Below are positions 16,759 through 23,683 of a DNA stretch of 64,000 nt, piece by piece. The stretch is from contig CAILZI010000116.1 of assembly GCA_903838675.1 (NCBI GenBank), positions 1 through 64,000 on the forward strand, in the 5' to 3' direction. How positions within the stretch are numbered: position 1 is the stretch's first letter; every line of letters begins with the position of its first letter. Below the pieces are notes generated by a model. That model saw nothing but the letters and a program-made list of their open reading frames with translations, had not been told where the DNA came from and did no database searches. This stretch comes from an uncultured Verrucomicrobiota bacterium. Lineage in GTDB: Bacteria > Verrucomicrobiota > Verrucomicrobiia > Verrucomicrobiales > Verrucomicrobiaceae. The position numbers were made by a program, and so were the translations under genes.

Positions 16759-17007
16759 ATGACTGCCACGCTTCCAGCCCAGGTCGCCGAGATCAAAGGC
16801 CGCATCGACGAACTTTCCCGTCAGGACAGGCTGCTGTTGGACGAGGTTCTCCGTCTTGAAGGTGAAAACGGACGATGGGATGACATTGCGTGGCCATGGG
16901 AGCTACTGGAAAAACGCAAAGCCGCTCTGGAGCGGGGTGAAAGCCGCGCCATTTCCTTGGAGGAGTTTGCTGGCCGTCTTCGGGCGCGCAGAGCCGCCAG
17001 GCCATGA
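16759..17007 (+). CDS. Antitoxin of the addiction-module (Unstab_antitox) family
   Basis: 82 residues, helical and charged: a short N-terminal helix, then LSRQDRLLLDEVLRLEG, WDDIAWPWELLEKRKAALERGESRAISLEEFAGRLRARR. This matches the pattern of the unstable antitoxins (W-E-x-E-x-x-R-x-A-x-x-x-G-x-x-x-x-x-x-x-E) that partner RelE/ParE toxins. It overlaps the toxin start by 4 nt (ATGA), which supports co-translation. It starts 31 nt after hemQ. No DNA-binding fold is obvious, so autoregulation is uncertain. Confidence 0.83.
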   Translation: MTATLPAQVAEIKGRIDELSRQDRLLLDEVLRLEGENGRWDDIAWPWELLEKRKAALERGESRAISLEEFAGRLRARRAARP

Positions 17008-17321
17008 GAGTCACGGTTGATCTTGCGGCTGAGGCGGACATTGCCGAGGTCGCTGATTTTTACGATCAGCAGGAACCTGGGCTGGGCGCAGAGGTTGAGG
17101 AGTTTCTTGTTGAGTGTTTGGGACGGCTTGAAACGCTGGCGGGCATTCATCCTCATAGCCGGGGGATTTACCGGCAGGTCATCTCACGCGGCAGGTTTCC
17201 GTACTTTGTCGTTTACTATGAGATATTGGCGAGTTCAGAGGTACTGGTGCGGGCTGTGCAAGATCATCGCCGTGATCCGCATGACATCGCTGGAAAGATC
17301 GACGACCGTTTTACTCACTAA
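17004..17321 (+). CDS. RelE/ParE-family toxin
   Basis: 105 residues with the small RelE/ParE fold. An N-terminal helix (AEADIAEVADFYDQQ) is followed by a second helix with VEEFLVECLGRLETL and the beta sheet YRQVISRGRFPYFVVYYEIL...VLVRAVQDHRRDP, where RGRFPYFVVYY and VRAVQDHRRDP are the conserved strands. It may inhibit gyrase (ParE-type) or cut mRNA (RelE-type); the sequence alone does not decide. It is the downstream partner of the antitoxin and stops only 3 nt before the thiG start. Confidence 0.85.
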   Translation: MRVTVDLAAEADIAEVADFYDQQEPGLGAEVEEFLVECLGRLETLAGIHPHSRGIYRQVISRGRFPYFVVYYEILASSEVLVRAVQDHRRDPHDIAGKIDDRFTH

Positions 17322-17324
17322 AGC

Positions 17325-18107
17325 ATGCCAAATCAGCCCCTCACCATTGCCAATCGTCAGTTCAACTCCCGTCTCATGCTGGGCACGGGCAAATTCGCCA
17401 GCGGTGAACTGATGCGGGATGCCATCGTGGCCTCGGAGACGGAAATCGTGACCGTGGCACTGCGTCGGGCCGATTTGAGCGGCAAGAGTGATCCCTTTGC
17501 CAACATTCTCGATTTCATCCCGAAAAACGTCCTGCTGCTGCCGAACACCAGCGGGGCGATGAATGCCGAGGAGGCCGTGCGTTTGGCGAGGCTGGCAGTA
17601 GCAGCGGGGCTGCCCAACTGGGTGAAACTGGAGATCCATCCGGACCCGCGCTATCTGCTGCCAGATCCGATTGAGACGCTCAAGGCGGCAGAAATTCTCG
17701 TGAATGAAGGGTTTATCGTGCTCCCCTACATCAATGCGGACCCTGTTTTGGCTCGCCGTCTGCAGGATGTGGGAACGGCCACGGTGATGCCTCTTGGGTC
17801 GCCCATCGGCTCGCATCAGGGCATCACAACGCGTCGTCAGATTGAAATCATCATCGCTCAAGCCACCGTACCGGTCGTGGTGGATGCCGGTATTGGGGCG
17901 CCCAGCCATGCAGCCGAGGCGCTTGAAATGGGTGCGGATGCTGTTCTTGTGAACACAGCCATTGCGGTGGCTGCGGACCCGGTGCGCATGGCGCAGGCCT
18001 TTAAAATGGCCGTGGAGGCCGGACGCAGCGCCTATGAAATCGGCCTGAGCGAGGGGACGGCAGAGGGATCAGCCACCAGTCCGCTGACTACATTTCTCTA
18101 TCAGTAA
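17325..18107 (+). CDS. thiG: Thiazole synthase
   Basis: 260 residues, full-length. It forms the thiazole ring of thiamine from deoxyxylulose-5-phosphate, dehydroglycine and ThiS-thiocarboxylate. [12 protein letters not shown] opens the TIM barrel; K101 in [14 protein letters not shown] is the Schiff-base lysine; [12 protein letters not shown] and [33 protein letters not shown] are the phosphate- and ThiS-facing loops. No other thi gene is adjacent and I see no TPP riboswitch, since the toxin stop lies 3 nt upstream. It therefore appears to be transcribed from the toxin-antitoxin or hemQ promoter. Confidence 0.96.
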   Translation: MPNQPLTIANRQFNSRLMLGTGKFASGELMRDAIVASETEIVTVALRRADLSGKSDPFANILDFIPKNVLLLPNTSGAMNAEEAVRLARLAVAAGLPNWVKLEIHPDPRYLLPDPIETLKAAEILVNEGFIVLPYINADPVLARRLQDVGTATVMPLGSPIGSHQGITTRRQIEIIIAQATVPVVVDAGIGAPSHAAEALEMGADAVLVNTAIAVAADPVRMAQAFKMAVEAGRSAYEIGLSEGTAEGSATSPLTTFLYQ

Positions 18108-18129
18108 GCAGCTTGAAATCCAGCGTGTT

Positions 18130-18213
18130 TCAGCCCTTCACCAAGTAGGTGAAAGCGATGACGCCGAAGAAAAGCAGAGAGGCTGCGAGACACATTCCTG
18201 TAAAGATGACCAT
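18130..18213 (-). CDS. Possible 27-residue single-helix membrane peptide
   Basis: Below usual gene-calling length. MVIFTGMCLAASLLFFGVIAFTYLVKG on the minus strand is a single hydrophobic helix with a basic C-terminal end, typical of genuine tiny membrane proteins. It lies in the thiG-rpsN spacer. The longer frame containing it (to 18537) is a shadow of rpsN. No Shine-Dalgarno is evident, and a hydrophobic frame of this length can arise by chance. Confidence 0.35.
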   Translation of the reverse strand: MVIFTGMCLAASLLFFGVIAFTYLVKG

Positions 18214-18265
18214 GGTGATTGGGCATTTAGCGTGAAATAGAGCGTTCGCCAGCAGAAATTTTTTC

Positions 18266-18294
18266 TTGCGAAAGCGAGGCTTTGGGGCAGACTC
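18266..18294 (+). promoter_or_regulatory. Putative rpsN promoter
   Basis: TTGCGA at 18266-18271 and AGACTC at 18289-18294 are 17 nt apart, ten bases before the rpsN ATG at 18304. The -10 is poor and the leader would be near zero, so the call rests mainly on position and spacing. Confidence 0.3.
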
Positions 18295-18303
18295 CGCGCC
18301 CCT

Positions 18304-18573
18304 ATGGCAAAAACATGCTGGCTCGAGCGCGACAAGCGCAAACGTAAAACCGTCGAAAAGTACGCTAAACTCCGTGCAGAACTCAAGGAGAAAGGCGACT
18401 TCGTCGGCCTCTCCATGCTTCCACGTGATGCAAGCCCGACACGTCTCATCAACCGCTGCCGCGTTTCCGGCCGTCGTCGTGCGTTCATTCGCCGCTTCCA
18501 GATGTCCCGTATGACCTTCCGCGAACTCGCCTCCCAAGGGATGATCCCCGGGGTGACGAAGTCCAGCTGGTAG
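18304..18573 (+). CDS. rpsN: 30S ribosomal protein S14, zinc-independent type
   Basis: 89 residues. [24 protein letters not shown] opens it; [35 protein letters not shown] is the S14 core and tail. The paired C-x-x-C zinc sites of the 61-residue C+ form are absent, so it is the longer C- type. It binds 16S rRNA in the 30S head. It stands alone, not in the spc ribosomal operon, which is common for a second S14 copy used in zinc shortage but also occurs for the sole copy. A strong hairpin (18589-18615) follows. Confidence 0.95.
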   Translation: MAKTCWLERDKRKRKTVEKYAKLRAELKEKGDFVGLSMLPRDASPTRLINRCRVSGRRRAFIRRFQMSRMTFRELASQGMIPGVTKSSW

Positions 18574-18588
18574 AATTCCGTCCGATCT

Positions 18589-18615
18589 TGCAGCCGGAGG
18601 TTTTCTCTGGCTGCA
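18589..18615 (+). terminator. Stem-loop after rpsN without a U-tract
   Basis: An 11-bp stem, TGCAGCCGGAG pairing with CTCTGGCTGCA and one G-U pair, encloses a 5-nt loop (GTTTT). It sits 15 nt after the rpsN stop and 25 nt before the FmdB-like gene. There is no following T-run, so it may stabilise the rpsN mRNA end or act as a weak terminator. Confidence 0.5.
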
Positions 18616-18640
18616 TGGAGAGGCCGTGCGTTCTTCTCTG

Positions 18641-18892
18641 ATGCCTACCTACTCCTACATCGCTGAAGACCCTGAAAAGGGATGCCCTGCTTGCCGCAGA
18701 GGCTTTGACCTGCGCCGGCCACTCAGCAGGCCTGCGCTTGAGGTGTGCCCGCTGTGCAGGCAGCCGGTCAAAAAACTCATTTCCGGATTTAACACGCCGA
18801 AGATCACCAAACCCCTCTCAGTTTCCGACGCTAAGGCCGCCGGCTTCACCATCCTCGAAAAACGATGCGATGGAAATTACGAGAAGCTGTGA
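18641..18892 (+). CDS. FmdB-type zinc-ribbon protein
   Basis: 83 residues from ATG 18641 (MPTYSYIAEDPEKGCPACRRGFD). The start MPTY is typical of FmdB-like proteins. Two C-x-x-C knuckles, CPAC and CPLC (about 24 residues apart), form one zinc ribbon; LISGFNTPKITKPLS and a short Lys-rich C-terminus follow. The FmdB name comes from a formamidase regulator, but the function of most members is unknown. The frame's earlier ATG at 18626 adds only five residues. Confidence 0.78.
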   Translation: MPTYSYIAEDPEKGCPACRRGFDLRRPLSRPALEVCPLCRQPVKKLISGFNTPKITKPLSVSDAKAAGFTILEKRCDGNYEKL

Positions 18893-18912
18893 AAGCCTGA
18901 CTGCGCCGCCTC

Positions 18913-20310
18913 ATGACTCCTTTGCTCGCCAATGCTTCTGCTGAACTCGTACGCGAGTGGAGTTTCACTGCTGGTGAAGTCTTCTGGCAGGCTGTCATCG
19001 TGCTGGCCATCGTGCTGCTCAATGCTTTCTTTGTGGCGGCTGAGTTTGCCATCGTCAAGGTGAGGGACAGCCAGCTCACGGCCGCCATCGAAGACGGCAC
19101 TCGTGGTGCCAAGTTCGCACAGACCGTAACGCGCAACCTGGATGCCTACCTCTCCGCGGGGCAGCTGGGCATCACGCTTACCAGCATTGCTCTGGGGATT
19201 TTCGGCGAGCCGTTTGTCGCTGTCGTCGTGCAACCGATGCTGTTCAAAATTGGCATCGTCAGTGAGACCGTCATTCGCTGGACGTCCATCGGCATTGCCT
19301 ATGCCATTGTCACCTACCTGCACGTCGTGCTGGGGGAGCAGACGCCCAAGGTGCTCGCCATCCGCAAATCCATGCAAACTGCGCTGCTGATCGCACGCCC
19401 ATTGCATCTGTTTTACATCGTACTGAAGCCGGCGATCTGGATTCTCAGTGCCAGCACCAACGTGGTCCTCCGGTTCCTGGGCATCACTGCCGTTTCCGAG
19501 CACGAGATCGCCCACTCTGAAGAAGAGCTGCGTCACATCGTGGCAGAAAGCCAGAAATCCAAAGAGGTGACGGAAACCGAGAAGGACATTCTTCTCAACG
19601 CCCTCGCCCTCAACGACCGCTGCGTGCGAGATGTGATGACGCCGCGCAACCAGGTGGTCTCGCTTGATGCGGATGAAACCTTTGAGGAAAACCTCAAGAT
19701 CGCCATCGACTCCAAGCATACGCGCTACCCGCTCGTTGAAGGTCATCTCGACCACGCCATCGGTACCATTCACATCAAGGATCTGCTTGGCCTCATCGGC
19801 AAGCCGCAGCCTGACCTGCGCAAGATCAAACGCGAGCTGCAGATGGTGCCGGAGATGATGCCCATCGACAAACTGCTGCGCTTCTTCCTCGACAAGCACG
19901 TTCATGTGGCTCTTGCCGTCGATGAATTTGGTGGTGCCGTCGGGATTGTGACGCTCGACAATGTGCTCGAAGAAATCGTGGGTGATATTCAGGACGAATT
20001 CGACCATGAAGTGAGCGAGTTCCGCCGCATCAACGAGAACGAATTCACCGTAGAAGGAACCTACAACCTCTACGAACTTGCCGACCAGACTGGCATCGAC
20101 CTCGACAGCGACGAAGTCACCACCATTGGCGGCTATGTCACGCATCTCCTCGGGCATCTGCCCAAGGTGGGAGAAAAAGTGGTCATTGAAGAGTATGAGG
20201 TGACCACTACCAAGGCGGATCTCCGACGTGTGCTGCAGCTGCACTTCAAGCGCCTGTCCACGATTGCGAATGAAATTGCGTCGGCTGATGAAGTGCCGGA
20301 AGGCGTGTGA
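18913..20310 (+). CDS. CNNM-CBS-CorC_HlyC membrane protein (hemolysin family)
   Basis: 465 residues. An N-terminal CNNM/DUF21 domain with about four helices (VLAIVLLNAFFVAAEFAIVKVRDSQL; AGQLGITLTSIALGIFGEP) is followed by two CBS domains (VMTPRNQVVSLDADETFEENLKIAIDSKHTRYPLVEG...IGTIHIKDLL; LRFFLDKHVHVALAVDEFGGAVGIVTLDNVLEEIVGDIQDE). A CorC_HlyC domain ends it (EFTVEGTYNLYELADQTGIDLD...TIGGYVTHLLGHLPKVGEKV). It is implicated in Mg2+/Co2+ efflux or cation homeostasis; the hemolysin label is historical. It converges with the threonine aldolase gene 10 nt downstream. Confidence 0.93.
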   Translation: MTPLLANASAELVREWSFTAGEVFWQAVIVLAIVLLNAFFVAAEFAIVKVRDSQLTAAIEDGTRGAKFAQTVTRNLDAYLSAGQLGITLTSIALGIFGEPFVAVVVQPMLFKIGIVSETVIRWTSIGIAYAIVTYLHVVLGEQTPKVLAIRKSMQTALLIARPLHLFYIVLKPAIWILSASTNVVLRFLGITAVSEHEIAHSEEELRHIVAESQKSKEVTETEKDILLNALALNDRCVRDVMTPRNQVVSLDADETFEENLKIAIDSKHTRYPLVEGHLDHAIGTIHIKDLLGLIGKPQPDLRKIKRELQMVPEMMPIDKLLRFFLDKHVHVALAVDEFGGAVGIVTLDNVLEEIVGDIQDEFDHEVSEFRRINENEFTVEGTYNLYELADQTGIDLDSDEVTTIGGYVTHLLGHLPKVGEKVVIEEYEVTTTKADLRRVLQLHFKRLSTIANEIASADEVPEGV

Positions 20311-20320
20311 GGTGACCGAC

Positions 20321-21355
20321 TCAGACTAAAGTTGCGGCATCGGCAACAAACGCATCCACGTCGGCCTCCGAGGTGCACCATGAGCACATCAGTCGTGATC
20401 CACCGCCGATAAAGCTGTAGAACACCCAGCCACGCTCTTTGAGGCCCTCCTTCATGCGGTCAGGCAGCTTGGCAAAGACAGCGTTGGCATCCACCGGGTA
20501 TAGAATCTGCACACCGGGCAGATGGCCGAGCGCATCCGCAAGGCGTCTGGCCAGGGTGTTGCCGTTTTGTGCATGCCTGCGCCAGGTTTCATCACTTAAA
20601 ATGCGCAGCCATTGTGCTGAGATGAAGCGCATCTTGGAGCAAAGCTGCCCTGCCTGCTTGCAGCGGTAGGCAAACTCCAGAGACAGCTCCTTGTTGAAGA
20701 AAACGACGGCTTCTGTCACCGCCATGCCGAGCTTGGTGCCGCCGCAGCACAGCACGTCCACCCCGGCACGCCAAGTGATGTCGGCAGGTGCGCAGTTCAA
20801 CCCGGTCAGGGCATTGAAGAACCGCGCGCCATCCATGTGAATCGAGAGGCCATGCTGTTTAGCAACAGCGCCGAGGCCTTTGACCTCGCCAGGCCGATAT
20901 ACCGTGCCCAGCTCCGTGCTCTGGCTGATGCTAAGAGCGCGAGGCTTGGGGAAATGAACATCGCTGCGGCTCGTGGCCAGCCGTTCGACATCTGAAGGGT
21001 CGAGTTTCCCCAAGGGGCTGCGGGCCAGCAGGATCTTCGATCCATGGCTGAAAAACTCCGGTGCACCGCATTCATCCGTCTCCACATGCGCCTCTTTTGC
21101 GGTGATGATGCTGTGGTAGCTCTGGCACAGCGTGGCGAGCGAGAGCGAATTTGCCGCAGTGCCGTTGAAGACGAAGTACACATCGCAATCCGTGTCGAAA
21201 AAACGCCGGAACATTTCGCAGGCCTCGGTGGTGGTCGAGTCGGCCCCATAGCTGGGCTGATAGCCTGCATTGGCCTCTTCCAGACCCTGCCAGGCTTCAG
21301 GACAAATGCCGGAGGTGTTGTCCGAGGCGAAGTGGTATTTCAGTTCAGAGCTCAT
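20321..21355 (-). CDS. ltaE: Threonine aldolase (beta-eliminating lyase family)
   Basis: 344 residues. A PLP enzyme cleaving threonine or allo-threonine to glycine and acetaldehyde. FASDNTSGICPEAWQGLEEAN is the N-terminal family block; VFNGTAANSLSL the cofactor phosphate loop; HMDGARFFNALTG the aspartate contacting the pyridine ring; CCGGTKLGM holds the Schiff-base Lys. Start 21355 was chosen because it overlaps the upstream gene's stop by 4 nt (ATGA); ATG 21382 is possible. It is the last gene of the minus-strand cell-surface operon beginning at 23490. Confidence 0.93.
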   Translation of the reverse strand: MSSELKYHFASDNTSGICPEAWQGLEEANAGYQPSYGADSTTTEACEMFRRFFDTDCDVYFVFNGTAANSLSLATLCQSYHSIITAKEAHVETDECGAPEFFSHGSKILLARSPLGKLDPSDVERLATSRSDVHFPKPRALSISQSTELGTVYRPGEVKGLGAVAKQHGLSIHMDGARFFNALTGLNCAPADITWRAGVDVLCCGGTKLGMAVTEAVVFFNKELSLEFAYRCKQAGQLCSKMRFISAQWLRILSDETWRRHAQNGNTLARRLADALGHLPGVQILYPVDANAVFAKLPDRMKEGLKERGWVFYSFIGGGSRLMCSWCTSEADVDAFVADAATLV

Positions 21356-21762
21356 GCTTTTGCTTTCGGTTTTCCATGCCATGCCAGAACGACTCCAGCG
21401 AGCAGCAGCAGCAGGTCACGCAGGATGAGGTCGCGGTAATTCGAGGTGGCGTCCGCGTGTCCGAAACAGCCGCAGCGGATGTCAATGCCGCGCCACCATG
21501 AGAGGGTGATGGCGGCCAGAAAAACCAGCAGTGATCCGTTCAAGATCAGCAGGCCGCCGGAACGCAGAAGCCCGCTCATCACGGCCAGCCCGGCAAAGAT
21601 TTCCAGCCACGGCAACCCCATGGCCAGCCATGCTGCCCAGGGGTCTCCCAGCAGATCGAAGCTGCGGATGTCATCGAGGAACGACATCGGGTCCGCCACC
21701 TTCAGAAGACCTGCATAGACAAAGACGCCGCCGAAAAAAAAGTGAAGGAGAAGTCGCAGCAT
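21352..21762 (-). CDS. MauE/DoxX-family membrane protein
   Basis: 136 residues from ATG 21762 (MLRLLLHFFFGGVFVYAGLLKVADP). Four helices are visible, with GLLKVADPMSFLDDI after the first and a WWRGIDIRCGCFGHADATSNYRDL loop before the last. The CGCFG motif and the location of the loop match MauE/DoxX-like proteins that assist periplasmic disulfide or thiol chemistry. The frame extends upstream to 21957 but that portion overlaps the AlgJ-like gene and is not MauE-like. Translationally coupled to threonine aldolase. Confidence 0.82.
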   Translation of the reverse strand: MLRLLLHFFFGGVFVYAGLLKVADPMSFLDDIRSFDLLGDPWAAWLAMGLPWLEIFAGLAVMSGLLRSGGLLILNGSLLVFLAAITLSWWRGIDIRCGCFGHADATSNYRDLILRDLLLLLAGVVLAWHGKPKAKA

Positions 21763-21775
21763 GGGTTGGCCAAAC

Positions 21776-22804
21776 TTACGGCACCAGTTCCGCCATCGGC
21801 AACAGAATGATGACAAGCTTCTTGTCTTCGTAGCTCTCTCCTGGCCGGGGCATGTCCCGGACATCCAGGGGGCGACCCAGCAAGGTGGCAAGCTGCGTGG
21901 CAAAACCGGCGTCCGGTGCCTGACCTCCCCCGCCAAAGCTGAGCTGCGCATCATCATACACGCGCATCAGTTCCCCGCCGTGGAGCACGATGGGGGATTT
22001 GCCGCTCTGCGGGATGCCTTGGATTGAAATCAAGTCTGCTTTTTTTTCTCCCAGCAACTTCGCGCCAAACAGCGGATCGAGGCGGCGTGCCAGATCGCCG
22101 GTGTCGGAGTGTTCGAGAATTTTGGCATTGATGATGGGGGTCTCTGTGCTGCTCAGACGTGGAAGCTTTTCGTGGACATGCTTGTATACAGCCAGGGCCA
22201 CAGCCTTCATGGCCTCCGGTGTCCAGTGACTGTCATGTGCAAAATACACCGGCTGCCTGTCACGGAACTCCCAAAGGGCCTCGGTCATGTCCAGCACATC
22301 GATGCCTGCTGCTTTCAATTCAGCCAACCTGCCTGCTTCGTCTTTCATACGCACCACATCCAGATAGCGGCCGGGTCGGATCTGTTCAGGGTACATGGTG
22401 GCACGGTCTGGAATTACAATCACCATCAACGGCGTTTCCTGCGCCTTCAGTTGTGCAGCGAGCTTGATCAAACCGGGCTGTGCCTCGTTGGCCTGACGTC
22501 TGGCATGTGCATGGCGGTCGATTTCATGCTGGTCAAACAGCCAGCCTTCATGTCCGAGAAACACAGTTTTGTTGCCTTCGTTCAAGGCATGCATCAGCAG
22601 CCATTGCATGCCGCTGCGTACAGTTGCTGCCACAAGATTGGTCTTGGGAGACGTGAAGCTGGATGCGGCTTCAAACAGCAGCGGCATGGCCAGCAGCAGG
22701 ACAAATGTACGGATGATGTTCTGCGCCGCCTTGTGGCTCAGTTCCGGCTCAGGCGGTACGATGGTACGCTTCGCTGGGTCGATTCGAGGGAGCGTCGGTT
22801 TCAT
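21776..22804 (-). CDS. AlgJ/AlgX-like periplasmic SGNH-fold protein
   Basis: 342 residues from ATG 22804 (MKPTLPRIDP). One membrane helix at about 30-50 anchors it. The periplasmic part has EGWLFDQHEID, MVIVIPDRATMYPEQ, VYFAHDSHWTPEAMKAVA and a late LHGGELMRVYDDAQLSFGGGG, corresponding to the AlgJ/AlgX layout in which the D-S-H-W block carries the catalytic Asp-His and the later loop usually carries the Ser. Such proteins O-acetylate exopolysaccharide together with an MBOAT. The 4-nt overlap with the MBOAT-like gene (ATGA at 22801-22804) shows coupling. Confidence 0.8.
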   Translation of the reverse strand: MKPTLPRIDPAKRTIVPPEPELSHKAAQNIIRTFVLLLAMPLLFEAASSFTSPKTNLVAATVRSGMQWLLMHALNEGNKTVFLGHEGWLFDQHEIDRHAHARRQANEAQPGLIKLAAQLKAQETPLMVIVIPDRATMYPEQIRPGRYLDVVRMKDEAGRLAELKAAGIDVLDMTEALWEFRDRQPVYFAHDSHWTPEAMKAVALAVYKHVHEKLPRLSSTETPIINAKILEHSDTGDLARRLDPLFGAKLLGEKKADLISIQGIPQSGKSPIVLHGGELMRVYDDAQLSFGGGGQAPDAGFATQLATLLGRPLDVRDMPRPGESYEDKKLVIILLPMAELVP

Positions 22805-23490
22805 GACATGGGTGCGGCATGCGTCCACAGCATCGCCACGGCAAAGGTGAAAATGAGAATGCAGATCGTCGCTTTCCAAGGCGCCGGTTCACGCAGAAAA
22901 TCGCGCGAGTGAGGCAGGCCGATAAGGCAGACCAGCGCGGCAAAGATTGTGAGGACGTTGAAATCCGTCCGTATCCGCGCCTGCTGAATCAACGTGGGGA
23001 TCGTCCTGAGAGGAGGTGCAAACAGCGCCTTCAAGTGCAGCCAGGTGTCGCCGAACGAGGCCGTTTGCAGAAGCGCTCCCAGGACGGTGAGGGCCAGCAG
23101 GAGGAAGATCAGCCGCAGCCAGTTCCCCTGGGTGAATCGCCGGAGTGTCAGCGTCTCCTGCACATGCTCCGCCACCTTGAATCCAAACATGCCGCCCACT
23201 CCGGCGATCAAATCACCTGCGGCAGTAAAAAAGAAATGCAGGCTGAGCAGCAGCCCCAGAAACCCCATCCACGCAACGCTGGTGCCCAGGCTTTCCGGTC
23301 CGCCACGAAAAGTGATCGTTGCGAGATTCCACAGTGGATCGACCAGCAGAACCCATTTGCCGAATCCCAGGCAAAAGCGCGTGATTCCCTTTGCCACGTC
23401 GAGCGTGGCCGGTCGTGGTTGGACGTACATGCGCACCGCCAAGGCGACGGGCAGCAGCACAAACAGCAGATGGTGGAGACTGATCAGCAC
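22801..23490 (-). CDS. Short MBOAT/AlgI-like membrane protein lacking the catalytic half
   Basis: 229 residues with about five to six helices from a GTG start. Its middle, SLHFFFTAAGDLIAGVGGMFGFKVAEH, lines up with the AlgI/MBOAT block in which a Tyr-Ser-Asp motif is followed by G.GRMFGF..P.N. After that point an intact MBOAT would give the tryptophan-rich F-W-R-R-W-H-I-S-L segment and the catalytic His; here it reads TLTLRRFTQGNWLRLIFLLL and no such His-bearing loop follows. It is therefore a diverged or degenerate MBOAT, about half the usual 470 residues. It is coupled to the AlgJ-like gene, so it likely still works with it. Confidence 0.62.
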   Translation of the reverse strand: MLISLHHLLFVLLPVALAVRMYVQPRPATLDVAKGITRFCLGFGKWVLLVDPLWNLATITFRGGPESLGTSVAWMGFLGLLLSLHFFFTAAGDLIAGVGGMFGFKVAEHVQETLTLRRFTQGNWLRLIFLLLALTVLGALLQTASFGDTWLHLKALFAPPLRTIPTLIQQARIRTDFNVLTIFAALVCLIGLPHSRDFLREPAPWKATICILIFTFAVAMLWTHAAPMS

Positions 23491-23683
23491 AAGTGTATGG
23501 AGATGGCGATGACAAGACGCCCGTCAATCATGGAATCTTGGGTGCATTGATGCAGTTTGAGTCGTGTGACATGGTTTGCCGCTGCCATGTGCCGCTTTAG
23601 CGCTTTTTTGCTCGCCGCCGAGGTTGAAGGGGAAATGGAAAAATGCGTCAATGAAGTGATTTTCGCAGCGTTTTAGTACTGTC

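Noticed and set aside
17200-17324. TPP riboswitch before thiG
   Set aside because: The region codes for the toxin and I see no THI-box-like CTGAGA sequence with the usual stems.
18130-18537. 135-codon minus-strand frame
   Set aside because: Most of it is antisense to rpsN; only its last 27 residues are kept as a separate, low-confidence peptide.
18877-20244. 455-codon minus-strand frame
   Set aside because: It mirrors the CNNM/CBS gene, which carries clear domains.
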